Below, in pieces: positions 38,341 through 48,100 of a stretch of DNA of 49,424 nt. This DNA comes from Geobacter sp. (GTDB lineage Bacteria; Desulfobacterota; Desulfuromonadia; Geobacterales; Geobacteraceae): contig DNRQ01000107.1 of the NCBI GenBank assembly GCA_003499925.1, positions 1-49,424 on the forward strand, read 5' to 3'. The position numbers and the translations under genes were made by a program. How positions within the stretch are numbered: the first letter of the stretch is position 1; each line of letters begins with the position of its first letter. The notes beneath the pieces were generated by a model, which made no database searches, was not told where the DNA came from, and was given only the letters and a program-made list of their open reading frames with translations.

Positions 38341-38374
38341 AAAGCCCTCCAACCTCACGGTTCGGGGGCTTTTT
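38341..38374 (+). terminator. Intrinsic terminator after the tail-tube gene
   Basis: AAAGCCC/GGGCTTT is extended by CC-AACC/GGTT-GG around a TCAC loop with small bulges, then a T-rich TTTCTTTT. It is a diverged copy of the terminator at 24622. Confidence 0.85.
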
Positions 38375-38378
38375 TCTT

Positions 38379-38422
38379 TTGAAACGTTTCAACTGATCAA
38401 ACCCGCCCCGCCTCTGTATAGT
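38379..38422 (+). promoter_or_regulatory. Late promoter 3 (Mor/C-type activator site), tail operon
   Basis: TTGAAACGTTTCAA (38379-38392), CTGATCAA, 16 bases and TATAGT (38417-38422). Flanks are nearly identical to late promoter 1. Confidence 0.8.
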
Positions 38423-38451
38423 CTCCCCTGCCATTGATGTTCTCCGTTACC

Positions 38452-38484
38452 GGCCGCCTCGGGATTTGTCCCCCCGGGGCGGCC
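38452..38484 (+). promoter_or_regulatory. Leader hairpin of the tail mRNA
   Basis: GGCCGCCTCGGG/CCCGGGGCGGCC forms a twelve-pair stem with one T-G wobble. It is the counterpart of the lysis leader hairpin at 24731. Confidence 0.75.
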
Positions 38485-38508
38485 ACCACTCATTCAAAAG
38501 AGGCCCCC

Positions 38509-38982
38509 ATGCTTGACGCTCTCATCTCCCTGCGATCTCTCCTGTCCCGCCGGCTGTCCGGCATGTCCGTCGGCATCCGTTACACCATCGGAGGTCGCGT
38601 CTACACCCAGCGGCCGCTGGTTTTGCTCCAGATGGAGCAGTTGGTGGAGTTCATCAACCCGGAGATGTTTTCCGGCCTGCAGACCGTCAACGCGCTCGGG
38701 GTGGTCAAGCTGCTGGGTGACCGGATTGCCGCCATCCTGGCGATCGTGCTGACACCCCGCGGCGTCGAGGTGGACCAGAAGGACATGGCGGAGATCACCG
38801 CCCATCTGCGCGCGCACGTCGACCTGGACACGGCGGCGCGGGTGGTGGAGGGTTTTTTGTCCTGCAACCCGGTAGCCTCAGTTTTCAACAGGCTGACCGG
38901 GCTCCTGAAGACAGGGGGGGTGCTGGCCACGGTGGCAACTGGGTCACTGAGCTCGTCTGCATCCTCGCAGCAGGCGACCTGA
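38509..38982 (+). CDS. Tail assembly chaperone (lambda gpG-like position)
   Basis: A 157-residue, mostly helical protein (MLDALISLRSLLSRRLSGMS...) between tail tube and tape measure, where siphophages encode the tail assembly chaperone. The run of seven G at 38914-38920 near its end is a plausible -1 slip site, and the -1 frame is open to 39212. AGAGG precedes the ATG. The family is too variable to confirm by eye; position and the frameshift carry the call. Confidence 0.75.
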   Translation: MLDALISLRSLLSRRLSGMSVGIRYTIGGRVYTQRPLVLLQMEQLVEFINPEMFSGLQTVNALGVVKLLGDRIAAILAIVLTPRGVEVDQKDMAEITAHLRAHVDLDTAARVVEGFLSCNPVASVFNRLTGLLKTGGVLATVATGSLSSSASSQQAT

Positions 38983-39212
38983 CCAAGCGCCGGCAGATTC
39001 TGGTGCAGTGCACTCTGGCCGAGTGTGAGCCGTACCTGGCGCATCGTTATCGAGATCTGACCTTCCGTGAATCTGTGCTGGCCTTCCTGGGAGCGCCGGG
39101 CGCCGGCGAGCCGCGAACGCCGGAGGATAAATATTGCCGGGTCTGCCGCGAGGCAGGGCTTAACGATTGTCCCAACTGTAGCAAGGAGATTGAGGTTCTG
39201 AATGGGCAATAG
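38914..39212 (+). CDS. Frameshift extension of the tail chaperone (GT-like)
   Basis: After a -1 slip on the G7 tract the reading continues as NWVTELVCILAAGDLTKRR..., then CTLAECEPYLAHRYRDLTFR, to the stop at 39212, overlapping the tape measure start by 11 bases. The extension has four Cys near its end (KYCRVCREAGLNDCPNC). A separate GTG start at 39003 would give only 69 residues and lacks a good RBS. The frameshifted product therefore seems more natural. Confidence 0.65.
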
Positions 39213-42200
39213 CTCCGACATGAAACTGCAGCTGGTCATCGAGGCGGTCAACCGCTTCCAGTCGACCTTCGTGGCCCTGAAGCGGGACGCGGAAGCGATT
39301 CGGGCCGAGCTGGCCGCCATCGATGCCGCGGGGAAAAGTGCCGGCAACTCATTGGACGCTGCCGGCAAAAAGGGTGCTGCAGGATTCAGGGGGATGGGAC
39401 CGGCCGTTGCCGCATTTCGGGATCATGTGGCGGCCGCCAAGGTCGAGCTCCCCGCCCTGCTGGCCAAGATCGACGCGCTGAAGGTGCCGCTGGCTGCAGT
39501 CGAGGCCGGCGGCGCCGCGTCCGGAAAGGCGCTCGATGACGCCGGCAAAAAAGGCGGCAAGGCGATGGACCACGTCCACGACTCCGCCCATAAAGCCCAT
39601 TCCATGCTGTTCCAGATGGCGCAGATGGCCATCCTTATGGGCACTCTGCTCGGCTCCAAGAAGCTGTTCGAATGGGGGATGGATTACAACAAGACCCTGG
39701 AGAACTCGAAGCTCGGCTTGGGCGGCATCATCACCAGCATGGGCGAGGTAAGCGACGCCCAGGGGCGCGTGCTCCAGGGGCAGGAAAAGTGGAACGCCTC
39801 GCAGTCGCTATCCGTCGAGGCACAGCGCGAACTGCAGAAAATCGGCATGAGCACCGCAGCCACCTATGGTGAGCTGGTCGAGGTCTACCAGGGGATACTT
39901 GCCCCGGCGCTGTCCGCCAAGATGACCTTTGCGGAAACCCTCGACATCACCGGGCTCCTTACCAACTCGGTCAAAGCCCTGGGACTTCCCATCAACCAGA
40001 TCAAGCAGGAGGCGCGCGACCTGATCCAGGGCGGCATCAACTCCGCCTCGTCCTCGCTGGCCACCGCGCTCGGCATCACCGATTCCATGGTGAAAAAGTG
40101 GCGCGAGCAGGGAACGGTGTACAAGGAGCTGAAGCAGCGGCTGGACGGCTTCACCTACGCCGCCCGCGAGTTCTCCGGCACCTGGGACGGCGCCTGGTCA
40201 AACTTTCAGGACGTGGCGCAGCGCGCTCTGGGTGAAGGTTCCAAGCCGCTCTTTGCCTTCATCCGCGGCGAGGTGATCAAGCTCTCTAACGACATGGTGA
40301 ACATCACCCGGGACGCCGGCGGGAACATCCTCGACATCGAGGTGAAGCCCGAGGTGGTCGCGCGGATCCGGGAGCTGGCCGAGGATCTGACAAAGCTGAT
40401 CAAGCTGTTGGAGCTGTCAGTCAAGTGGGGCTCCAAGCTGGCTGAGCCGGCTCTTTTCCTGGGCATAGCCTACGGCATCAACAAGATCACCACGGCGGTC
40501 AAGGGGCTGGCCATCGCCGCCGAGTCGGCCGCACTGGCCCGGCTCATTTCCAGCCTGCCGGCATTAGGACTGGTTGCCGGCGTTCTGGGTGGAAAGCAGA
40601 TTGTCGAGGCAAAAACAAGGAGTGACGAAGCTGCCGCGATTAGGCTTCAGGCGAAGACCGAGACGGATCATGAAACGGCCCGACTTACCGCCATGGGCGT
40701 CGCACGTCCTCTTCAGAATTTAGAAGAATTCGGGGGTGACCAATTGGCGGCCGTCCGGCAAAAACTTCCCGCCGCTGATGACCGCCAGATCGCCACGATG
40801 CTCCGTCGTGGCCTTATATCGACTTATCATGACACGACACCATGGCAGGGCATGCCCCAAAATGTCGTGGCTGTGAAAATTGATGAAGAGGCCGCCAAGA
40901 AGTTCCTGGAGGGAGGCAAATCTCCCTTCAACGTCAAGGGCTCTGACAGTACCAGCGAGGATGAGGAGAAGAAACGGCAGGCGGCAGCGATTGCCGATAT
41001 CGAGGATCGCTACGCCGCATCCTCCGCGCTGATCAAGGCCGGCGAGACCAAAGAGGCGGAGGCGATCAAGACCGGGCTGAAGGAAAAGGAACTGGCCTGG
41101 CAGCAGGGGCTGATCTCCCAGGAGGAGTATCTCAAAGCCCGGGCCGATCTGGAAAAGCGGGGGCTGGTATCGCAGGTGAACGCGATCGCCGACCAGCAGG
41201 CTGCGTTGACCAAGAAGTACCAGGAGGAAGCGGCCGAGATCGAGGACCCGAAGGAGGCCTCGGAGAAGCATAAGGCGTACGTGACCGAGTGGTACCGGCT
41301 CTCTGCCGACTATGCCAAGAAGACGGCCGAGCTGAAGCGTAGCGGGGTTGATGAGGAACTGAAGCAGCTCGATGTGCGAGAAAAGCTGGAAGCTGCCCAA
41401 CGCGAGGGCGCCTTAAAGCTGCTCCAGGAACAGCTCCAGGCCGAAAAGCAGCTCACCCAATTGTTGCTTGAGCGCGAGCGCATCACGCCGCTGCAGGCCG
41501 AAAAGCGCAATATTGCAACCGAGCAGAGCGGCCTCGAGGCGGAGTACTGGAACACCCTGGCCAAAAAGGGCGGCGGCGGGCTCAGCTCCGCGCAGATCGC
41601 CGACTTCGAAGCCCAGCTGCAGCTGATCGAGCAGCGCATGGAAAACCTGAGCCAGGCGGCGCCCGATCGGCTCTACAAGGCCGGGCAGGCGACCACGGCC
41701 CTGGACGCCAAGCGCGAGGAGGCGCGGATCAGCCACGAGCTCGCCGACCTGGATGCACAGGAGGCGACCCGGCAGATCGGCAAGACCGACGCATTGCGCC
41801 GGCGGCAAAGCCTCCTGGAGGATCTCCTCGCCAGACAGCAGGCGGTTCAGGGCGGCATCGACCCGAACGACACCACGGCCTGGAACAGCCAGCAGGCGGC
41901 GATCGATGGGACCAGACAGCGGCTACTGGACCTGAAACTGGAGATGCGGGACCTCTCCGACGACATGGCGGGCGGACTCATCGAGGGGCTGCGGCAGTAC
42001 GTGGACGATACCGGCGGCATGTTCGGGCAGATGGTTGAGCTGTCCAGGGCCACCGCTAGCGCCATGGAAGGCGCCTTCTCGGATCTTTTCTTCGACGCCA
42101 TGCAGGGCAAACTGGTGAGTTTCAGAGACTACGTAAACTCCATCTTACTCACCATCGAGCGGCAGCTGGCCAATACGCTGGCCCAGAAAGCGGTAACCAG

Positions 42201-42642
42201 CATGATCAGCGGGATCGGCTCGCTGTTCGACACCTCCACCCCAGCGATCACCGGTGGTGGAGGAGGTGGCGGCAGCACCGTCGCAGTGGCACATTCCGGC
42301 GGCCTGATCCTGCACGAGGGGGGCAAGGTGGTCCCTCGGTTTCACTTCGGCGGGCTGGCCTCGGATGAGGTGCCGGCAGTGCTGCTTAAGAAAGAGCGGG
42401 TTCTGTCTGTCGAGCAGAACCAGCTGTTCGAGAAGTTCGTCAACAAGACGGAAGGCAACGGCTCCGGCGGGATCAGCGGAATCAACTTCAGCCAGCAGAT
42501 CAGCATCGACAACAGTGGCAACACAGAAAGCAGTACCCAGGGGATGGATAACGAGCGCGCCGGGCAGCTGGGCCAGCTCTTCCAGGCCGCCATCACCCAA
42601 GCGATCATCAAAGAGAAGCGTCCGGGAGGGCTTTTATCCTGA
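39202..42642 (+). CDS. Tape measure protein
   Basis: A 1,146-residue protein setting tail length. An N-terminal helical region and hydrophobic helices occur near residues 130-155 and 415-460. A tape-measure N-domain stretch (LTNSVKALGLPINQIKQEARDLIQGG) is present. Long coiled coils fill about 590-900, and the C-terminus carries a Gly-rich linker (GGGGGGG, about residue 1020) followed by HSGGLILHEGGKVVP and VLLKKERVL, typical of these proteins. At about 0.15 nm per residue the tail would be about 170 nm (a rule of thumb). Confidence 0.93.
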   Translation: MGNSSDMKLQLVIEAVNRFQSTFVALKRDAEAIRAELAAIDAAGKSAGNSLDAAGKKGAAGFRGMGPAVAAFRDHVAAAKVELPALLAKIDALKVPLAAVEAGGAASGKALDDAGKKGGKAMDHVHDSAHKAHSMLFQMAQMAILMGTLLGSKKLFEWGMDYNKTLENSKLGLGGIITSMGEVSDAQGRVLQGQEKWNASQSLSVEAQRELQKIGMSTAATYGELVEVYQGILAPALSAKMTFAETLDITGLLTNSVKALGLPINQIKQEARDLIQGGINSASSSLATALGITDSMVKKWREQGTVYKELKQRLDGFTYAAREFSGTWDGAWSNFQDVAQRALGEGSKPLFAFIRGEVIKLSNDMVNITRDAGGNILDIEVKPEVVARIRELAEDLTKLIKLLELSVKWGSKLAEPALFLGIAYGINKITTAVKGLAIAAESAALARLISSLPALGLVAGVLGGKQIVEAKTRSDEAAAIRLQAKTETDHETARLTAMGVARPLQNLEEFGGDQLAAVRQKLPAADDRQIATMLRRGLISTYHDTTPWQGMPQNVVAVKIDEEAAKKFLEGGKSPFNVKGSDSTSEDEEKKRQAAAIADIEDRYAASSALIKAGETKEAEAIKTGLKEKELAWQQGLISQEEYLKARADLEKRGLVSQVNAIADQQAALTKKYQEEAAEIEDPKEASEKHKAYVTEWYRLSADYAKKTAELKRSGVDEELKQLDVREKLEAAQREGALKLLQEQLQAEKQLTQLLLERERITPLQAEKRNIATEQSGLEAEYWNTLAKKGGGGLSSAQIADFEAQLQLIEQRMENLSQAAPDRLYKAGQATTALDAKREEARISHELADLDAQEATRQIGKTDALRRRQSLLEDLLARQQAVQGGIDPNDTTAWNSQQAAIDGTRQRLLDLKLEMRDLSDDMAGGLIEGLRQYVDDTGGMFGQMVELSRATASAMEGAFSDLFFDAMQGKLVSFRDYVNSILLTIERQLANTLAQKAVTSMISGIGSLFDTSTPAITGGGGGGGSTVAVAHSGGLILHEGGKVVPRFHFGGLASDEVPAVLLKKERVLSVEQNQLFEKFVNKTEGNGSGGISGINFSQQISIDNSGNTESSTQGMDNERAGQLGQLFQAAITQAIIKEKRPGGLLS

Positions 42643-42971
42643 TGGAAACCTTCAGCTGGAATGTATCCCTGAACAGCTCGAAAGAGACCAAGGCCCGCGT
42701 TCTCAAGACCCAGTACGGCGACGGCTACAGCCAGCGCGTGCGCGACGGGATCAACAGCCTGGTCCGTGCCTTCCCGGTCACGATCAAGGCCTCTTCGCTG
42801 GCCACGGCCGATCAGATCGAGGGGTTCCTGGAGGCACGCAACGGGGACGAAGCCTTCGCCTGGACCCCCCCGCACGCGGCGGCCGCCATCAAGGTCACCT
42901 GCGACAGCTGGCGCCGGCAGGACCGCGTTGCCAGCAGCGTCATCACCGCAACATTCCAGCAGGTATTCTAG
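42642..42971 (+). CDS. Minor tail protein M-like
   Basis: A 109-residue protein. METFSWNVSLNSSKETKARV, then KTQYGDGYSQRVRDGIN, is the standard lambda M-family opening. It builds the tail tip with L, K, I and J. It overlaps the tape measure stop by one base. Confidence 0.9.
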   Translation: METFSWNVSLNSSKETKARVLKTQYGDGYSQRVRDGINSLVRAFPVTIKASSLATADQIEGFLEARNGDEAFAWTPPHAAAAIKVTCDSWRRQDRVASSVITATFQQVF

Positions 42972-43778
42972 ATGATCGTCAAGCACATCCACAGCCTTGA
43001 GCCGGGCGCCATTGTAGAGCTGTTCGATCTCGACCTCACCCCGATCGACCCGGCAGCGGGAATCGCCCGCTTTCACGCTGGGACCAATGAGCTGTCCCAG
43101 CCCGTTGTCTGGCAGCAATACAGCTACGAACCGCGCCCGGTCCAGGCCTCCGGGTTCGGCATCACCACGACCGGCTCGGCTCCCCGTCCTAAGCTCCAGG
43201 TCTCCAACATACCGACCACCGGAAGCGTGGGGCTCATGACCCTTTTGAACCGCGACTACCGCGACCTGGTCGGCGCGATCGTCACCCGGCACCGCACCCT
43301 GGTGAAATACCTCGACGCGGTGAACTTCCCGGGGGCGGTCAATCCGGACGCGGATCCCACGGTGGAATTCCCCCTGGACATCTACTACGTGGAGCGTCGC
43401 CTCACCGAGAACCGTCTCTACGCGGAGTACGAGCTCTCCAGCATCTACGACCTCGAGGGGGTTTATCTCCCGGGACGCCAGGTGATCAGGGACACCTGCA
43501 GCTACTCATACCGGAGCTGGGATGCCACGGCTGATGATTTCCTCTACCAGGATGCACGCGGCCTCCCCGTCGCCTGCCCCTATACCGGCGTGGCCTACTT
43601 CGACCGGATGGGCAATCCCGTTGCCGAAGCATCCCAGGACCAGTGCGGCAGGAGGCTCAGCGATTGTCGGAAACGCTTCAGCACCGGGACCAGGACGCTC
43701 GATCAGGTGGCAGTGCCCATAGTGTCCGAGTCGCTGCCGTTCGGCGGCTTCCCCGGCGCCGGGAGGTACAACCGATGA
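42972..43778 (+). CDS. Minor tail protein L-like (Fe-S type Cys set)
   Basis: A 268-residue lambda L homologue. The N-terminal half is a tail-tip beta domain (LEPGAIVELFDLDLTPID). The C-terminal half has four Cys, C176, C202, C225 and C232. Lambda L is reported to hold a 4Fe-4S cluster on four Cys. The last two spacings here (23 and 7) agree with my memory of lambda, but the first is longer, suggesting a small insertion. It overlaps the K-like gene by four bases. Confidence 0.9.
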   Translation: MIVKHIHSLEPGAIVELFDLDLTPIDPAAGIARFHAGTNELSQPVVWQQYSYEPRPVQASGFGITTTGSAPRPKLQVSNIPTTGSVGLMTLLNRDYRDLVGAIVTRHRTLVKYLDAVNFPGAVNPDADPTVEFPLDIYYVERRLTENRLYAEYELSSIYDLEGVYLPGRQVIRDTCSYSYRSWDATADDFLYQDARGLPVACPYTGVAYFDRMGNPVAEASQDQCGRRLSDCRKRFSTGTRTLDQVAVPIVSESLPFGGFPGAGRYNR

Positions 43779-44485
43779 AAACGGCGACATTGGCGTCAAT
43801 CCGCGATCACGCGCTGCGCGACCTGCCCAACGAGGCGTGCGGCTTCATCCTCAACGCCGACGGAAACGAGAAGGTCTTTCCGGTGCGCAACATGCACGAC
43901 AAGCCGGCCGAGAGCTTCGCCGTCCATCCGGGCGATTACCTGGAGGCGAAGCGGGCGGGAACTCTTCTCGCGCTGTACCACTCGCATCCTGCCGGGCCTG
44001 CCGCTGCTACCCGGATCGACACGCTTGCCTGTAACCGGAGCGGGCTGGTCTGGTACGTCTACTCGGTCCCGGACGAGACCGTCTCCAAGATCGTTCCTGC
44101 AGGAAGAGCTCCCCTGCACGGCCGCCCCTTCGTTTGGGGCGTCTACGATTGCTGGACCCTGGTCTATGACTACTACCAGGAGAAGCTCGGCATCACCCTT
44201 CCCGACTGGGAGCCTTACGAGGAGGACTTCTGGGAGAAGGGGAAAAACTACTACGTCGAGCGCTACGCCCAGTTCGGATTCGTGCCGGTCCAGGACCTGA
44301 GATGCCATGACGTGCTCCTGATGCAGCTGGGCGGCAGGGTGAAGATGCCGATCCACTCAGGCATCTACCAGTCCAACGGCACGCTGCTGCACCACGTGCC
44401 GGGCCGGCTATCCACCTCCGATGTCTACGGGGATTATCTGCGGTCCATGACCAACCTGGTGCTGCGCCATGGGAGCCTGTTATGA
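43775..44485 (+). CDS. Tail protein K-like: JAB/MPN plus NlpC/P60 peptidase
   Basis: A 236-residue lambda K homologue. The N-terminal JAB metalloprotease has YHSHPAGPAAATRID (about residues 68-82), with the HxH and Asp zinc ligands. The C-terminal NlpC/P60 domain has the Cys in GVYDCWTLVYDYY (about 122-134) and a His in TLLHHVPGRLS. It probably cuts peptidoglycan or processes tail proteins at the tip. Confidence 0.9.
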   Translation: MKTATLASIRDHALRDLPNEACGFILNADGNEKVFPVRNMHDKPAESFAVHPGDYLEAKRAGTLLALYHSHPAGPAAATRIDTLACNRSGLVWYVYSVPDETVSKIVPAGRAPLHGRPFVWGVYDCWTLVYDYYQEKLGITLPDWEPYEEDFWEKGKNYYVERYAQFGFVPVQDLRCHDVLLMQLGGRVKMPIHSGIYQSNGTLLHHVPGRLSTSDVYGDYLRSMTNLVLRHGSLL

Positions 44486-45141
44486 GCCTGAAACAGATCG
44501 TGCTGCACGGGGAGCTGGGCGTCCTCTTCGGAGAGCACTGGCAGCTCGATGTCCTCACTCCGGCCGAGGCGGTATTTGCCATCAACGTCAACCGCCCCGG
44601 TTTCACCCGGCACCTGTGTGCCTCGGAAGCCGAGGGGATCGGCTACCGGATCCTGCTGGACGATGAGCCTATCGATCCCGCCGCTCTGGCCCACCCCTTC
44701 GGCCGCGAGACCTTCCACATCGTCCCGATCCTCTCTGGTTCGGGGAGCGACGGCAGGGCCGTGGCCAAGGTCGTGGTAGGGGTCGTGATCGCGATCGCCT
44801 CGATCGGCGTCGGCATGGCTGCCTATGGCGGCGGCATGGGGGCCATGGGCACTGTGTTCTCCGAGGGCGCCATGGGTGCCGCCATGTCCGAGAGCGCGCT
44901 GCTCGGCATGTCCTACGGCACCATCGCCATGATGGGCGCCTCCCTTGCCTTCACGGGAGTCTCCCAGCTGCTGGCCAAGACTCCCGATCTGGCCGCTGCC
45001 CAACAGGATGGCAGCTTCATCTTCGCAGGCTATGTCAATACAGCGGCCCAGGGAGGTCCAATACCGGTGGGGTACGGCGAATTGATCGTGGGATCCACGG
45101 TGGTCAGTTCGGGGCTCAAAGTAAAAAGCGAGGCGGTATGA
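44482..45141 (+). CDS. Tail assembly protein I-like
   Basis: A 219-residue protein with an N-terminal ubiquitin-like beta-grasp (LKQIVLHGELGVLFGEHWQL). The central part is Gly/Met-rich and hydrophobic (VVGVVIAIASIGVGMAAYGG). A C-terminal segment (GGPIPVGYGELIVGSTVVSSG) is shared with lambda I proteins. Overlaps both neighbours. Confidence 0.9.
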   Translation: MSLKQIVLHGELGVLFGEHWQLDVLTPAEAVFAINVNRPGFTRHLCASEAEGIGYRILLDDEPIDPAALAHPFGRETFHIVPILSGSGSDGRAVAKVVVGVVIAIASIGVGMAAYGGGMGAMGTVFSEGAMGAAMSESALLGMSYGTIAMMGASLAFTGVSQLLAKTPDLAAAQQDGSFIFAGYVNTAAQGGPIPVGYGELIVGSTVVSSGLKVKSEAV

Positions 45142-48100
45142 TAACGGGATCCGGCAAGGAGGCAGGCGCCTCGGTATATGTGGCCCCCGAGTTGATACGT
45201 TCCATCGGTACCGCGCGGATCCTCGACCTGATCTGCGAGGGTCCGATCGTGGGGCTGGTCAACGGGGACTGTTCCGTCTACCTGGATGACACCCCGCTAC
45301 GGGACCCGGTCTCGGGGAATTACAACTTCCTGAACAGTGACGGCTCTGCCGCTGTGACGGTCAACGCCAACAGTGTCGGCACTCCCGGGCAGCCGGCCAT
45401 CGCCGGCTTTGACCAGGTCGAGTCGGAGACGGCCGTGGGCGCCGAGGTATTTCACGCTCAGCCGGTAGTGCGCCGGGTGGAAGCGGGGCTCGATCGGATA
45501 CGGCTGCGGCTCGCCGCCCCTGCGCTCTACGCCATCGACGGGAACGGCAACACCAACCCGAACCTGATCGAGTACTTCATAGAGGTCAAAAACTTCAGCC
45601 AGGCGGAGTTCCCGGATATCGCAGAGGTGCAATCCTCCTTGAGCGCCACGGCGCTGGCGGCTACCCCGTATCCGACAAGCGTTGACGGGTACCCCTACGC
45701 CTGGGAGCTCGATCTGTCCGGGTTCTCCAGCGCCACCAACGTGCTGGGCCAGTTGCGCTACGTGCTGACCATGAGAAACGATCCTCCATGGGAATGGGGG
45801 AAGAACATTACTCTGGAGGTATGGGGCCGCTCCGACTCCTCCGACTGGACCCTGATACAGAGCAGCAGTCATCGCGGGTCGGGACCTGCGGGAAGGGGAA
45901 TTATATCTTCCTGGACCGTCGATGACGTCTGCGAGGTGTATGGACGCAGCAAGCTCCAGTTCAGGTTCATCACCCAGGCAAGGGCCGTGCGCTTTCTGAC
46001 TTCGGGCGCCTATACTTATAAGGGCCGCTCATATCCCGCCGCAACAGGGCACAGGTTCTACGGGTTCTTCTCGACCGTTGGCGCGGAGTACTTCGCCATT
46101 TCCGGACCGAGGTTCTATGGCAATCACCCCTCGAAATTCGAGATCTCCACCTACGACTACACCCTCCCGGGAATCGGTCCCTGGGACATCCGGGTCAGCA
46201 AGAAGACGCCCGATAGCGCGGATGCCAAGGTTCAGCAAACCCTGCGCTGGGAGTCCTATACCGAGATCATCGACTCCAAGCTCGCCTACCCAAACTGTGC
46301 CGTGTTCGGGGTAGTGGCATCGGCCCAGCAGTTCAGCTCGATCCCGCGCCGTGGTTACCACTGCAAACTGTTGCTGGTCCAGGTGCCGAGCAACTGCTTC
46401 CCGGCCACCAGGGATTCCGCCGGCGTCTGGACCATGGCCCGCTACACCCGTAACGCGCTGGGTGAGGACACCGGCGTGGAGCAGGGGTGGGACGGCACCT
46501 TCTACCTGACCTGGAGCAGCAACCCTGCCTGGTGCTACTACGACATGGTGGTCCATGCCCGGTATGGACTGGGCCAGTACGTGAGGCCAGCCAGCGTGAA
46601 CAAGTGGGCGCTTTACACCATCGGCCGCTACAGCGACGGCCAGGTCGACTCCGGGTACCGGGACGCCGCCGGCTCCATCATCTACGAGCCGCGCTTCACC
46701 CTGAACTGCTACATCAGCACCAGGGGGCAGGCATACGCCCTGCTCCAGTACCTGACCCAGGCCTTCCGGGGCATGGTGTACTGGGCCGCCGGCCAAGTCA
46801 CGGCGACCCAGGACGCTCCGGCGGATCCGGTTCACGAGTTCACCAACGCCAACGTGGTCGACGGGGTATTCACCTACACCGGATCCGCCAAGCGGGCGCG
46901 GCATACGGCGGTCCTGGTGAGCTGGAACGACCCCGCCGACATGTACCGGCAGACCCCCGAGTATGTCGACGATCCCGACGGGATAAGGCGTTACGGCTAC
47001 AACCCGATCAACGTCCCCGCATTCGGATGCACTTCACGCGGGCAGGCGCACCGGTTCGGGAAATGGACCCTTTACTCGGAGATGGAAGAGACCGAGACCT
47101 GCACGCACAGGACCGGCCTGGAGGGGGCCGTGGTCGTCCCTGGAAACGTGTACAAGGTTTTCGATGTCTCCCGGTCCGGGGTGCGTTGGGGCGGTCGGGT
47201 GGTCGCAGGCACACCTTCCCAGGTGACTCTCGATGCCGAGGTGACGCTCCAGGCAGGCAGACAGTACACCGTCACATTCATAAGGAGCACGGATCCCGTC
47301 TCGCTCAGCACGGTCGCCGTCACCCCGGTAACCGAGGACCTCACCGGCGCTGTCTTGACCCTGGACGGCAGCGCCCCCGAAGCTCCGGCGCCCGGCACCC
47401 CCTGGGTGCTTGAGTGTCCGGAGTACATCGAGGCTCAGCTCTTCCGATGCCTGACCGTCACCGAAGTGTCGCTCGGCACCTTCGAGATCGCCGGGCTAGA
47501 GCACAACCCCTCCAAGTACGCCTGGGTGGAGGACGGCGTCGTTTTTGACGAGGCGCCCTTATCAGGCCAGCTCCCCTTGAGCAGCGTGATTCTCCCAACC
47601 GGCGTGCAGATCACCGAAGAGACCAGGCTCGATGCGGCCGGCACCCTTGAGACCCGCCTGTATGTCTCCTGGGACATCGTTCAACAGGCATCGATCCAGG
47701 GGTACGAGGCGGAGTACAGCCTCGATGGTGGCCCATGGGTCAAGCTGGCCACCGTGGCCACCAACCGGGTGGAGGTCAAAGACCCCCGCCCCGGCAGCTA
47801 TTCGGCGCGGGTCCGCTCCCTGAACCTGTTCGGCATACCGTCCGCCTGGGTAGCGGCCGGGCACACCGTCACCCCCCGGTCCGATGAGCCGCCCGATGTC
47901 ACCGGCCTGCAGCTGCTGGGACAAGGGAACGACCATGTCTTCGTCGATAAGGACGCACGGTTCGCCTGGAACAGGGTGGTGCCGCCCGGTGCGCTAACCG
48001 ACCAGATTGACGACGCCACCTACGGGGTGGGTGCCAAATACCCTACCGGCTGGCTGAACGGCTACGTGATCAAGGTCTACAACCGCGACCTGACTCTCAG

